Assembly (NCBI RefSeq): GCF_000186465.1
Contig: NZ_GL636091.1
Span: 695,745-759,744, forward strand
Origin: Streptococcus australis ATCC 700641
GTDB lineage: Bacteria > Bacillota > Bacilli > Lactobacillales > Streptococcaceae
Direction of reading: 5' to 3'
Length of the DNA stretch: 64,000 nt
Below the pieces are notes generated by a model. That model was given only the letters and a program-made list of their open reading frames with translations, made no database searches and was not told the origin of the DNA. Each line of letters starts with the position of its first letter. Position 1 is the stretch's first letter. The translations under genes were made by a program, and so were the position numbers. Below are positions 38,379 to 47,456 of this stretch, in pieces.

Positions 38379-38766
38379 TATCAATCTAATCAACGGCATA
38401 GCTCTTGCCTTTGAAGGGGATGCGGTTTATTCCATGTATATCCGTAAGCATTTGATTTTGCAAGGGATGACCAAGCCTAACAAACTCCACCAGACTGCAA
38501 CGAGGTATGTCTCTGCCAAGGCTCAGGCTAATCTGATTGCGATGATGCTTGAGGAAGATGTTTTGACAGTGAAAGAAGTCGAAATCTATAAACGCGGTCG
38601 TAATACCAATAGCCATACCAAGGCCAAAAATGCCGACGTCGTGACCTATCGCATGTCGACAGGCTTTGAAGCGGTCATGGGTTACTTGCACTTGACAGAT
38701 GAAATCAACCGCTTAGAAAAATTGGTAGCTTGGTGTATCCAAAAAGTGGAAGAAGGGATAAAGTAG
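38371..38766 (+). CDS. mrnC: Mini-ribonuclease III (23S rRNA processing)
   Basis: The 131-residue product is Mini-III, an RNase III-like enzyme without dsRBD that matures 23S rRNA ends. The signature is [16 protein letters not shown] with the catalytic Glu/Asp pair. The start is GTG at 38371, overlapping the cysS stop by 8 nt, so it is translationally coupled. The cysS-mrnC order is conserved in Firmicutes and supports the call. Confidence 0.93.
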   Translation: MIDINLINGIALAFEGDAVYSMYIRKHLILQGMTKPNKLHQTATRYVSAKAQANLIAMMLEEDVLTVKEVEIYKRGRNTNSHTKAKNADVVTYRMSTGFEAVMGYLHLTDEINRLEKLVAWCIQKVEEGIK

Positions 38767-39626
38767 TGAAAGATATCAGAGAGTGGTTCCCTCATGCTGA
38801 GGTGACGGATCAACCGACTCCACCAGCTGGTTTTGTAGCCATCCCTCTTCAGGCCCAGCAATGGCTGCAACTGAAAGAAGAAGAGCTGACGGAGAGAGAA
38901 AAGCAATTGATTGCCTGGTTGGGCAGTGAGAAAGATCTTGCCCCCAATCCTTGGTATCAATACTTGATTGATGGAAAGGGAGAAGCCCCTCAAGTTATCA
39001 AAAAAATGCAACTTGTCTATTGCCACCTCTCACATTCGACAGCGGAAGGAACAGCTTCCTGGTTAGAGATGATGCAGACACTCTTGCCCAACTTTCGAGC
39101 AGTCTTGCAGCTGAGTGGGCAGGACTATGTACTCATTCTGGACCAAGAGCAGTCGCTGCCTGTAGCTGCTATCTTAAAAGATACCGTATCTGCTATGGAG
39201 TATGACTTTAATCTTCGCTTATCCATCATGGTGGGGCAGGTATGGACCGAGCCTAAGGATTGGAGACTGTCTTCAGTCATTCGAGCAGAACGAGAAGTCT
39301 TTAGAGGCTGGATCCGAGAAGGGCATCAAGGTGTTTACCACTTTTCTCAACTCTATCTGTGGGGAATCGAACAGGAAGATTTGGATCTACATCCTATCAA
39401 AGAACGCTTGCGTCAGTTGATTGCGAGTCAAGATCAGTTGCAGGACATCATTGTTGCACTTTGGGACAATGGAGCAGTTGTGACCAAGGCGGCCCAGCAA
39501 CTCTATCTCCATCGCAATTCCCTTCAATACAAGATGGATAAATGGGAGGAGCTAACGGGTCTCCAGTTAAAAAATCTGACAGATCTGGCCCTTTGTTACC
39601 ATTTGGTATTACAAGATGTGATGTAA
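38766..39626 (+). CDS. PucR-type HTH protein (sugar-diacid-regulator-like)
   Basis: The 286-residue product ends in a PucR-family helix-turn-helix domain (VTKAAQQLYLHRNSLQYKMDKWEELTG). The start is the GTG at 38766, with AGAAGGG upstream, sharing one base with the mrnC stop. An upstream start at 38730 lacks a ribosome binding site. The N-terminal part is unlike known sensory domains. It lies directly before msmK, so it could influence sugar genes; that is only a positional hint. Confidence 0.8.
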   Translation: MKDIREWFPHAEVTDQPTPPAGFVAIPLQAQQWLQLKEEELTEREKQLIAWLGSEKDLAPNPWYQYLIDGKGEAPQVIKKMQLVYCHLSHSTAEGTASWLEMMQTLLPNFRAVLQLSGQDYVLILDQEQSLPVAAILKDTVSAMEYDFNLRLSIMVGQVWTEPKDWRLSSVIRAEREVFRGWIREGHQGVYHFSQLYLWGIEQEDLDLHPIKERLRQLIASQDQLQDIIVALWDNGAVVTKAAQQLYLHRNSLQYKMDKWEELTGLQLKNLTDLALCYHLVLQDVM

Positions 39627-39638
39627 GGGAATCAATCC

Positions 39639-39672
39639 AGAGTTTTGTGCAACTTGCACAAAACTCTTTTTC
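39639..39672 (+). terminator. Terminator ending the pnp-to-mrnC operon
   Basis: AGAGTTTTGTGC and GCACAAAACTCT form a perfect 12 bp stem with a 5-base loop, followed by TTTT. Confidence 0.9.
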
Positions 39673-39698
39673 TTTTTTGTGAGACCTGCCATAGATTT

Positions 39699-39714
39699 GT
39701 AAAGCGTTTTCATT
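39699..39714 (+). promoter_or_regulatory. cre-like site upstream of msmK
   Basis: GTAAAGCGTTTTCATT is close to the streptococcal catabolite-response consensus, with one mismatch in the left half. It lies about 36 nt before the msmK start. CcpA control is inferred, not shown. Confidence 0.45.
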
Positions 39715-39749
39715 TACAATAGAACTATAAACATCAAAGGAGTACCATC

Positions 39750-40880
39750 ATGGTAGAATTAAATCTTAAAAATATTTACAAAAAATATCCAAACAGCGAA
39801 CACTACTCAGTTGAAGACTTCAACTTGGACATCAAAGACAAAGAATTTATCGTTTTCGTAGGTCCTTCAGGATGTGGTAAATCAACGACTCTTCGTATGA
39901 TCGCTGGTCTTGAAGATATCACAGAAGGTGAGTGTTCAATCGATGGCACTGTTGTAAACAACGTGGCACCTAAAGACCGTGATATCGCCATGGTATTCCA
40001 AAACTACGCTCTTTACCCACACATGACTGTGTACGATAACATGGCATTTGGTTTGAAATTGCGTAAATACAGCAAGGAAGATATCGACAAACGTGTACAA
40101 GAAGCAGCTGAAATCCTTGGCTTGAAAGAATTCTTGGATCGTAAACCAGCTGACCTTTCTGGTGGTCAACGTCAACGTGTGGCCATGGGACGTGCCATTG
40201 TCCGTGATGCAAAAGTATTCTTGATGGACGAACCTTTGTCAAACTTGGATGCTAAACTTCGTGTATCCATGCGTGCTGAAATCGCGAAAATCCACCGTCG
40301 TATCGGTGCTACAACCATCTACGTAACTCACGACCAAACAGAAGCGATGACATTGGCAGACCGTATCGTTATCATGTCAGCTACTAAAAACCCAGCTGGT
40401 ACTGGTACAATTGGACGTGTGGAACAAATTGGTTCTCCGCAAGAAGTGTACAAAAACCCAGTTAACAAATTCGTAGCTGGATTTATCGGAAGCCCTGCGA
40501 TGAACTTCATCAATGTAAAATTGGAAGGTGGACACATCGTTGCTAATGGATTGAATTTGAAAGTTCCAGAAGGTGCTTTGAAAGTCTTGAAAGAAAAAGG
40601 CTATGATGGTAAAGAATTGATCTTTGGTATCCGTCCAGAAGACGTGAACACAGAAGCTGCTTTCCTTGAAACTTTCCCAGAATCAGTAGTGAAAGCTACG
40701 ATCTCAGTGTCTGAGCTGCTTGGTTCTGAATCTCACTTGTACTGCCAAGTTGGTGACAACGAATTTATCGCAAAAGTAGATGCGCGTGACTACCTTGGAA
40801 CTGGTGAAACGATCGAACTTGGATTTGACTTGAACAAAGCTCACTTCTTCGATAAAGAAACTGAAAAAACAGTATACTAA
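39750..40880 (+). CDS. msmK: MsmK, shared sugar ABC transporter ATPase
   Basis: The 376-residue protein is the ATP-binding subunit energising several sugar ABC importers (raffinose, maltodextrin and similar) in streptococci. Walker A is GPSGCGKSTT (residues 38-47), the signature LSGGQRQRV, Walker B VFLMDEPLSNLDAKL, and a C-terminal TOBE-like regulatory domain follows. No permease genes are adjacent, as expected for a shared ATPase. Codon bias is high. A cre-like site precedes it. Confidence 0.93.
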   Translation: MVELNLKNIYKKYPNSEHYSVEDFNLDIKDKEFIVFVGPSGCGKSTTLRMIAGLEDITEGECSIDGTVVNNVAPKDRDIAMVFQNYALYPHMTVYDNMAFGLKLRKYSKEDIDKRVQEAAEILGLKEFLDRKPADLSGGQRQRVAMGRAIVRDAKVFLMDEPLSNLDAKLRVSMRAEIAKIHRRIGATTIYVTHDQTEAMTLADRIVIMSATKNPAGTGTIGRVEQIGSPQEVYKNPVNKFVAGFIGSPAMNFINVKLEGGHIVANGLNLKVPEGALKVLKEKGYDGKELIFGIRPEDVNTEAAFLETFPESVVKATISVSELLGSESHLYCQVGDNEFIAKVDARDYLGTGETIELGFDLNKAHFFDKETEKTVY

Positions 40881-40897
40881 TACCTACTGACACTATA

Positions 40898-40928
40898 GAG
40901 ACTGAGACGATTTGTCTCGGTCTCTTTC
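40898..40928 (+). terminator. Attenuating hairpin between msmK and dexB
   Basis: GAGACTGAGAC and GTCTCGGTCTC form an 11 bp stem with one wobble pair and a 5-base loop, followed by TTTCATTTT. dexB is probably reached by partial readthrough. Confidence 0.75.
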
Positions 40929-40946
40929 ATTTTAAGGAGACAAGAC

Positions 40947-42614
40947 ATGGAAAAATATTGGTGGAAGGGGAAGGTCGCTTACCAGATTTACCCAAAAAGC
41001 TTTAAGGACAGCAATGGCGATGGTGTTGGTGATTTAAAAGGAATCACGGAGAAACTCGATTACCTTCAACAGTTGGGGATTGATATTCTCTGGTTATCGC
41101 CTGTTTACAAGAGCCCTTTTATTGATCAGGGATATGATATTTCCGATTATTATGCCATTGACCCCCTTTTTGGGAGCATGGAAGATATGGAAGAGTTGAT
41201 TGCGGAAGGTAAGAAGCGAGGAATTTCTATCATTATGGACTTGGTGGTTAACCATTGCTCCAGTCATCACGAGTGGTTCCAAAAGGCTTTAGCGGATCCA
41301 GATGGCCCTTATGCGGATTACTTTTATTTTATCGAAAGTGACAAAGAACCCAACAACTGGGAAAGTTACTTTGGGGGCAGTGTTTGGGAGCCGGTTCCTG
41401 GCACCAACAAATACTATCTTCATTCTTTCCACAAGGATCAGCCAGATCTCAATTGGCAAAATCCTGTCTTGCGCGAAGAAATTTACAGGATGATCAATTG
41501 GTGGTTGGACAAGGGAATCGCGGGATTCCGGATTGATGCCATCATCAATATTAAAAAGGATTTAGAATGGCGTTCGCTTCCATCAGACCGTAAGAATGGC
41601 CTGGTCCCAGTGCCGGAGTCGCTGGTGAATGCGCAACCCATTGAACCCTTCTTGCAAGAGTTAAAGGAGCGAACCTTTGCCAAATACAATGCTTTCACTG
41701 TAGGAGAAGTTTTCAATGAAACCGATGAAGAATTGCATTTCTTCATTGGAAAAGACGGAGTCTTTTCTTCTATCTTTGACTTCAAGCAAACCTGCTTGGG
41801 GCAGGAAGGAAAGGGCTGGTTTGACCATACTCTTCCAACAGCGGAAGAACTCAAGGAAAGTATTTTCCAAGCCCATGAGCGCACAGATAGGATTGGTGTT
41901 CTCTCAACCATCATCGAAAACCACGACGAACCTCGTGGAGTGTCCCATTATATCGCAGAAGGTCCGGTAAACGATACCAGTAAAAAAGCCCTGGGAACCA
42001 TTCAGGTTTTGCGCAAGGGAATTCCGTTTATCTATCAAGGTCAAGAAATTGGAATGGAGAACCAAGTCTTTGAATCAGTGGAAGACTTTGATGATATCGC
42101 GACCATCAATGGCTACCACGTTGCTAAAGAAGCTGGTTTGAGTGAGGAAGAAGCCTTAGCAGTGATTGCCAACTACAGCCGGGATAATGCGCGGACACCG
42201 ATGCAGTGGACAAGAGAGCCAGGTCTGGGCTTTAGCGATGGACCAGCCTGGTTGATCAGTCCCAAACCAGACTATTCTATTAATGTAGAGGACCAGGAAA
42301 AAGATCCAGACTCCATCTTGAATTATTACCGCCAGTTAACGGCCTTGTATCGCCATCCCCTCTATGGAAATACCATCCGGTTTGGAGATATGATCCCAGC
42401 TTATCGGGAACGTGAGAATATCATCGCCTTCGAACGCCGTGGGGACAAGCGTCTCTTGGTAATCAGCAATTTCCAAAATCGCCAGGCCACTTTGGAGTTG
42501 ACAGCTCCGATTAAAACGGTCGTTTTAAATAATACCGCAGGGTTGTTCCAAGAAGGAGACCAGGTATTAGAATTGGCCCCTTACCAAACCATCGTGCTGG
42601 AACTACAAGAATAA
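40947..42614 (+). CDS. dexB: Glucan 1,6-alpha-glucosidase (GH13)
   Basis: The 555-residue cytoplasmic enzyme releases glucose from isomalto-oligosaccharides. GH13 motifs are DLVVNHCS (region I), GFRIDAI with the nucleophile Asp near residue 199, TVGEVF with the acid/base Glu near residue 255, and IENHDEPR near residue 324. In S. mutans msmK is followed by dexB; the same pair is kept here without the rest of the msm operon. The call of DexB over a related oligo-1,6-glucosidase rests on that context. Confidence 0.88.
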   Translation: MEKYWWKGKVAYQIYPKSFKDSNGDGVGDLKGITEKLDYLQQLGIDILWLSPVYKSPFIDQGYDISDYYAIDPLFGSMEDMEELIAEGKKRGISIIMDLVVNHCSSHHEWFQKALADPDGPYADYFYFIESDKEPNNWESYFGGSVWEPVPGTNKYYLHSFHKDQPDLNWQNPVLREEIYRMINWWLDKGIAGFRIDAIINIKKDLEWRSLPSDRKNGLVPVPESLVNAQPIEPFLQELKERTFAKYNAFTVGEVFNETDEELHFFIGKDGVFSSIFDFKQTCLGQEGKGWFDHTLPTAEELKESIFQAHERTDRIGVLSTIIENHDEPRGVSHYIAEGPVNDTSKKALGTIQVLRKGIPFIYQGQEIGMENQVFESVEDFDDIATINGYHVAKEAGLSEEEALAVIANYSRDNARTPMQWTREPGLGFSDGPAWLISPKPDYSINVEDQEKDPDSILNYYRQLTALYRHPLYGNTIRFGDMIPAYRERENIIAFERRGDKRLLVISNFQNRQATLELTAPIKTVVLNNTAGLFQEGDQVLELAPYQTIVLELQE

Positions 42615-42750
42615 GAAGGAACTTTGCATCATTGTTAGAATTTAAGATGTAGAATAGTATTTTCATTAAATATTCTGAAAAAATTTATAGAAGATTTCTA
42701 TTACTTTAGAATCAGTCAAGTATAAACTGAAACTTTCCGCTGTGAGAAAA

Positions 42751-42870
42751 GTGCTTGAAACATTATTGTTTCAAGCACTCGGGAGTTTTGAGACCTTAGG
42801 CTCAAAACTAAGTCATGGAACTTCGAAGAAGTTCGCTGACGTCCGTACTCACCTAAGGAAAGTTTTGAAA
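42751..42870. repeat. Hairpin-rich intergenic element downstream of dexB
   Basis: Three stems follow one another: GTGCTTGAAACA/TGTTTCAAGCAC at 42751-42778 (12 bp, perfect), AGTTTTGAG/CTCAAAACT at 42784-42809 (9 bp), and GAACTT/AAGTTC near 42818-42834. No gene is seen. The layout looks like a dispersed streptococcal intergenic element; a genome search is required to say so. The stretch 42615-42750 shows nothing else. Confidence 0.55.
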
Positions 42871-42884
42871 AATATTTTATTTCC

Positions 42885-42918
42885 GAAAAGAACCTTCGCA
42901 GATGCGAAGGTTCTTTTC
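42885..42918. terminator. Bidirectional terminator between dexB and the M14 gene
   Basis: GAAAAGAACCTTCGCA and TGCGAAGGTTCTTTTC form a perfect 16 bp stem with a 2-base apparent loop, 26 nt past the end of the converging M14 gene. Confidence 0.9.
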
Positions 42919-42944
42919 ATGCCATCCAAGTCTAAACCTGGAAC

Positions 42945-45900
42945 TTATTCAACTTCTTTCTTTTTCAAGAGGAGCATGCCTCCGCTAACGGCTAGCAAGA
43001 AGCTTGAAAGAACAAAGTGTCCGGTTGAGTGATCTCCAGTTTGTGGCAATTGCGCCTTGGCTGGATTTTCTTGGAATCTTTGTCCCACTTGGTAGCTCAA
43101 GGTTTGCGCGCTTTCTTCAGCTTCAGCTGCGGTTTCTTTTTGTGGAAGGAGAACTTTAGTAGTGTCTTTCTTAGCCAAGATTGGCTGTGGAGTGGTTGTT
43201 TGGTTATGAATTGGAACCACCACCTGATCTGGTTCTTTGGCTGGTACGTAATCCATCAAGCTAGCCAACTTGCTGCCAAAGATTGCGTTGGTTACCCAGC
43301 GGAAGAAGTGGACAGGGTGTTGGCGGTTAGTTGGATTTCCAGCGTAAACAAAGAGTGGTTGGCCAAGTAGTTCTCCAGAGATGGCCATGACCTTATTGGC
43401 TAGGACTTCATTTTTTGGCCACCAACCAGCAATGTAGTAGTCGCTTGAAGCGATGCTCATCAAGGTCTTGAAGTTGCTTGGAACTTTTTCAATCCAGTTT
43501 CCTGAGTTGGAGTAGAAGAGGGCGTTCTTCTTGTAACCGCTGGTCAGTGGATCTTGGTCATCGATGATGGCCTTCATCAAGCCCTCGTAGTCACTGCCAC
43601 CTTTTAGTTTTTCAGCGTCAAATCCTGCAAGAACTCCCAATTTTTCCAGTTTCTGCATGGCTTCCCCGCCGATGACGAGAGTTGGTTTCTTGCCGAAGAT
43701 GGAGGCATCGAAGCGATTGTTTTCAAGAACAATAACATCTGCTTCATCAGGAGTGTCGACGATTTGGAAACCTAATTTTTTAAGAACCAGACTAGTATGA
43801 GCCGGTGCGTCTACTCCAGTCCAATCGTAGTGATAATTAGGCGAGTAGATTTTCAATGGTTTCAAGGTTGGACCGTTTGGTACCTTGTAGAGGGCTTCGC
43901 CGTAGATAGCATAGTTTGGAAGGAGCGATGCGAAGGTATCACGGTCAACGATGTAGCCATCATCTGTTAGGTAAACAGATTTGCCTTGGGAAATCGCCTT
44001 GTTTACTGCTTGAACAGCGCTGGCTGATGTATTAGCGATGACGTAGTAAGGTGCCTTTGGATCGATCTCAGAGGTTCTAGTCGCGCGAGTAGTTGTGACT
44101 TCTCCAAGTTTTCCAGCAAAGAGACCGTCCTTGAATACAGGTTCTGCCTTGAAGCCTTTCATATCAGGGAAGTTTACGAGAAGTTCCGCATACATGGCAG
44201 CCCAGGCGGATTCATTAGAACCTTTATAGAGAATATGGTTGGCATAGCCCCGTTTGGCTTGGGCCATATCAATGACTAAGTCCCCTTTTTTGTAGTTGCC
44301 TGTATCTTCTTTGAGTTCTTTAACGAGGACACCGTTTCGTTTGAAGTAGTCGATCATATTGAAGGCTTCTTGGGCGTCATTGTCCTTGTCGAGTCCCATT
44401 GGGATAACATAATAGTCAGGGAAGAATTTCGGACGACCATTCTTCACACGACCGACAACTTCACCAGTTGGTCCTACTAATTCATTTTCTGCTTTTGGAT
44501 CTTCAATCTTGTTGAGACCACGTAAGTAGAAGTTGAGCCGCATTTCAAGGAGTTTGTCTGGATCTTGGTTGAGGAAGTCAATGCCGCCGAGGACAGCATT
44601 ACGACCAGCATAATAAGATTCCTGGTTGGATTCTGGTATTTCAATGGTGTGGCCCAAGATGCCGTGATAGACAGCATAGACACCTGTATAACCAGAGAAG
44701 GAATCATCCCAGCCATCTCCCCAATCCAGTTTTGGAATGATGTAGCTGTCGTATTTGGAATTAGCAACCCCTGCGCGGCCCATATGGTGGGCATTTTCTA
44801 GCATGAGGTTGGACATGAGGTCGTATTCAAAGTTCGGATCATGTGGAGGTGTTGCAGGCTCAATCAAGAATTCTTTGACAAATCCATGGATATCATAGAG
44901 AGCAATTGGATTCCACTTGTTGATCATTTGGATGACGGTACGCACTTCGGGGTTTGTTTGGTAGCTGGCATCGCGGTTGGGATCCAGTCCATTGGCCAAA
45001 GCACGCAGGTTGAGAGCGTCCCCATCAGGGTTTTCCGTGAAGTCAAACAAGAAGATAAATTTGTTTAGGAGAGTTGGGATGTCCAGAGTTACATTCTTGA
45101 CGTTACCAGCTTCGTCTGTCGTTTTAAAAGTGACTTGATTTTCTGTAGCGAAGGTACGGAAGAGACCAGTGATGATGTCAATCCCAGGTTGTTCATCCGC
45201 ATGCGTATTATGAACCAGGACAGGCAGTTTGTAATCCAAGGTCTTGTCCTTCAGAGCTGCCAACATCTCGCTTGGTTTGGTGAGGGCTTTTGGATTGGTA
45301 GATGAGAGGTAGTGGTCAATACTTGCTTGGTCCTTACTCACAATTCCCATCTTCATATCACGGCCTTGGGCGCTCTTACCAAGAGTTTCAAGCTGAACTA
45401 GACGGTCCGTTTTGGCTTCTGCCTTTGTCTGCTCAATGGAAGCTAGCATTTCCTCGTGGGTATGGAAATCTTTATATGGACGGAAGGTTAGATTCTTGCG
45501 AATAGTCAGCCCAAGATCTGAACTAGTTCCGACTAAAGTATGCTCGCCAATATAGTTCCGATAGGTCCGACGGATATTATTAGGGCTCCGAAGGCTTAAA
45601 TCTTCGCCAAAGAGTTCCTTGACGTTAAAGGTCACATCCAAATCGTTTCCGTTTTTATTTTCTTCAACAGTGATGAAAGGATCTTTGGAAAGAGTTCCTG
45701 TTTCCATGTCCCAAGTTTTCCACTCTTCCAGCGGTTTGTCGTCCAAGGTCCAGCTGATTTTTCCAGCAGCCTGTGCTTGACCCTTGACGGTATCGGTCAA
45801 TTTCTCTTTTTCAGACATGTAAATAGTGCTGTTGGTCAAGCTGACAGCTGGTTCTGTGCTAGCTGCACGATCTGACACCGGGTTTTCTGGTTTGGCAGCA

Positions 45901-46205
45901 GGGCTAGCGGTGTCTGAAGCAGTAGAAGAGCTTGTTTCTGGGCTAGCAGGACTAGCTGAGCTAGGACTTGCTTCCACAGGGCTTGGTGTAACTTCTGTTG
46001 CTGAGCTAGGACTTGCAACTTCTGATCCAGCAACTGGACTAGCACTAGTGTCCTCTGGTTTGAGGACATTTTCGACAGGTGCAGCAGGACTAGCGGGCTC
46101 GACAGTGTCCGCAGCAACTTGGCCTTGTGCGAGGAAGGCTAAGAGGACTGCGGTAGAGATACTGAGAGCGTTTGTGTACAAACGCTTCTTATAAGAAGAA
46201 TGCAT
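42945..46205 (-). CDS. Surface-anchored M14-family zinc carboxypeptidase
   Basis: The 1086-residue protein has a signal peptide (about 1-34, ending QVAADT) and a Ser/Pro/Ala-rich stretch rich in ASP repeats (about 40-125). A peptidase M14 domain follows, whose zinc-binding HNTHADEQPG lies near residue 331 and whose catalytic Glu lies in HTIEIPE near residue 522. A long C-terminal region of unassigned fold and an LPQTG anchor (about 1053-1057) end it. Start is the ATG at 46205 with AAAGGAGG upstream. A promoter overlapped by a perfect cre site lies at 46244-46272, so sugar supply probably represses it. The peptide substrate is unknown. Confidence 0.9.
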   Translation of the reverse strand: MHSSYKKRLYTNALSISTAVLLAFLAQGQVAADTVEPASPAAPVENVLKPEDTSASPVAGSEVASPSSATEVTPSPVEASPSSASPASPETSSSTASDTASPAAKPENPVSDRAASTEPAVSLTNSTIYMSEKEKLTDTVKGQAQAAGKISWTLDDKPLEEWKTWDMETGTLSKDPFITVEENKNGNDLDVTFNVKELFGEDLSLRSPNNIRRTYRNYIGEHTLVGTSSDLGLTIRKNLTFRPYKDFHTHEEMLASIEQTKAEAKTDRLVQLETLGKSAQGRDMKMGIVSKDQASIDHYLSSTNPKALTKPSEMLAALKDKTLDYKLPVLVHNTHADEQPGIDIITGLFRTFATENQVTFKTTDEAGNVKNVTLDIPTLLNKFIFLFDFTENPDGDALNLRALANGLDPNRDASYQTNPEVRTVIQMINKWNPIALYDIHGFVKEFLIEPATPPHDPNFEYDLMSNLMLENAHHMGRAGVANSKYDSYIIPKLDWGDGWDDSFSGYTGVYAVYHGILGHTIEIPESNQESYYAGRNAVLGGIDFLNQDPDKLLEMRLNFYLRGLNKIEDPKAENELVGPTGEVVGRVKNGRPKFFPDYYVIPMGLDKDNDAQEAFNMIDYFKRNGVLVKELKEDTGNYKKGDLVIDMAQAKRGYANHILYKGSNESAWAAMYAELLVNFPDMKGFKAEPVFKDGLFAGKLGEVTTTRATRTSEIDPKAPYYVIANTSASAVQAVNKAISQGKSVYLTDDGYIVDRDTFASLLPNYAIYGEALYKVPNGPTLKPLKIYSPNYHYDWTGVDAPAHTSLVLKKLGFQIVDTPDEADVIVLENNRFDASIFGKKPTLVIGGEAMQKLEKLGVLAGFDAEKLKGGSDYEGLMKAIIDDQDPLTSGYKKNALFYSNSGNWIEKVPSNFKTLMSIASSDYYIAGWWPKNEVLANKVMAISGELLGQPLFVYAGNPTNRQHPVHFFRWVTNAIFGSKLASLMDYVPAKEPDQVVVPIHNQTTTPQPILAKKDTTKVLLPQKETAAEAEESAQTLSYQVGQRFQENPAKAQLPQTGDHSTGHFVLSSFLLAVSGGMLLLKKKEVE

Positions 46206-46243
46206 AAAGAGACCTCCTTTGTTCTTTGCATACATATACACTT

Positions 46244-46272
46244 ATCATATCATTTTATGACAGCGCTTTCAA
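46244..46272 (-). promoter_or_regulatory. Promoter of the M14 gene overlapped by a cre site
   Basis: On the minus strand TTGAAA (46267-46272) and TATGAT (46244-46249) are spaced by 17 bases. TGAAAGCGCTGTCA (46258-46271) matches all positions of the CcpA operator consensus TGWAANCGNTNWCA and covers the -35 box. Confidence 0.75.
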
Positions 46273-46386
46273 TAGAGATTTTGGAATAATTTTCTGAGGA
46301 AAGGAGAGGAAAGGAGTAGAGGAGGACCAAGAAAAAGATAAAAAAGAACCCGAAACATTTGGCCTCTTTCTGTATATGAGCAGAAC

Positions 46387-47352
46387 TCATGCTTGCAGTT
46401 CATCCTGGTAATTTTGATAGAATTCCACCTTGATGGAGATGAAGGTTTCAAGGTCTCGGAGGAGTTGCAAAAGAGTCGCTCGGGTTTCAAATTCTTGACG
46501 AGATCGAGGGAGAGGTCGTTCGCGAAAGACTGCTAGATAGCGATTGATTTCATCAAGAAGGAACTGCGCTGGATTTTCCTGACTGAGCTGGCTGGCTGTT
46601 TTAGCAAAAAGTTGAGCTAAAATGAGGCTCTCACTCGCGGCTAATTGACAGTTGTTTACGTTGTTAGCCATGTCTCGCAGGATATTATTTTGACGCTTTC
46701 TCATCTCGAAATAATGAACATGGTAGTTAGTCTGGTGGAAGAGGTGGTTGGAGTGGTCTAGATACACCAAATCGAGAGCTTCCCTTAAGATGGTATCTAG
46801 CTCACGAATCAAGCTAGCATCGTTGCTCCCGTCTCCTTTTCCCAGAAATTCTGCAAAACGATAAAGAATCTTTTTGAGTTGTTCCTCGACAATTTCATGA
46901 TAGCGATCAATTTCTGCTTGTCGAGAAGGCATATAGAGATTGGCTAAGAGAGCAAAGCTGGTTCCAATCAGGAAAATGGTAACCTCATTTCCCAATAAAG
47001 CTATAGAAGTGGATTTTTCTAGCAGGAGATGGGTAACCAGGACAGAGCTTGGTGTGATGCCGATTTCGCAGCCTTGTAGAAAAGCGAGGGGAACATAGGT
47101 AGCTAGATAAAAACCAAGGGCCCAGAGATTGTAGCCGAGAATCTGAAAGGCTAAGCTTCCAATGAACAGGGCGAGAAGCATGGACATAAAGCGGTTGTAA
47201 GCCAATCTAGCTGTACTTCGACGGGTATCGGTAATGCTGAGGATGGCAATGATTCCCGCAGAGGTGGCGTAGGTCAGACCTAAAAACTCTGCAAGCAAGA
47301 TGGCCAAACAGGTGGCGAGGACCATCTTGATGGTTCGGTGAATAAGTGGCAT
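46387..47352 (-). CDS. Aromatic acid exporter family (FUSC/ArAE) membrane protein
   Basis: The 321-residue product has about six membrane helices in its first 150 residues (starts MPLIHRTIKMVLATCLAI, with STARLAYNRFMS and GITPSSVLVTHLLLE) and a long helical cytoplasmic C-terminal part. It fits the ArAE_1/DUF939 family of bacterial FUSC-like transporters, thought to export aromatic carboxylates. The substrate is unknown. It lies alone, divergent from rlmB with about 100 nt between. Confidence 0.82.
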   Translation of the reverse strand: MPLIHRTIKMVLATCLAILLAEFLGLTYATSAGIIAILSITDTRRSTARLAYNRFMSMLLALFIGSLAFQILGYNLWALGFYLATYVPLAFLQGCEIGITPSSVLVTHLLLEKSTSIALLGNEVTIFLIGTSFALLANLYMPSRQAEIDRYHEIVEEQLKKILYRFAEFLGKGDGSNDASLIRELDTILREALDLVYLDHSNHLFHQTNYHVHYFEMRKRQNNILRDMANNVNNCQLAASESLILAQLFAKTASQLSQENPAQFLLDEINRYLAVFRERPLPRSRQEFETRATLLQLLRDLETFISIKVEFYQNYQDELQA

Positions 47353-47421
47353 AATGCGGATTCTTTCCTTTTTCTAAACTAGTTTTATTATACCACAAGC
47401 AAACTGGGCTACTCCAAATGT

Positions 47422-47450
47422 TTCACCAGATATGGCAATTGTGTTATACT
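47422..47450 (+). promoter_or_regulatory. Promoter of rlmB that abuts the start codon
   Basis: TTCACC (47422-47427) and TATACT (47445-47450) are spaced by 17 bases. The -10 ends six bases before the ATG of rlmB, so transcription would begin at or next to the A of the ATG. Confidence 0.55.
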
Positions 47451-47456
47451 AGTTTC

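Noticed and set aside
39669..39720. A standard -35/-10 promoter for msmK
   Set aside because: The candidate boxes TTGTAA and TACAAT are only 12 bases apart, so I list only the cre-like site.
42742..43370. Plus-strand frames of 96 and 113 codons across the dexB/M14 intergenic hairpins
   Set aside because: They run through terminators and into antisense of the LPQTG end; there is no ribosome binding site.
45826..46194. 122-codon plus-strand frame opposite the ASP-rich region of the M14 protein
   Set aside because: It is the complement of a low-complexity Ser/Pro/Ala stretch and has no ribosome binding site.
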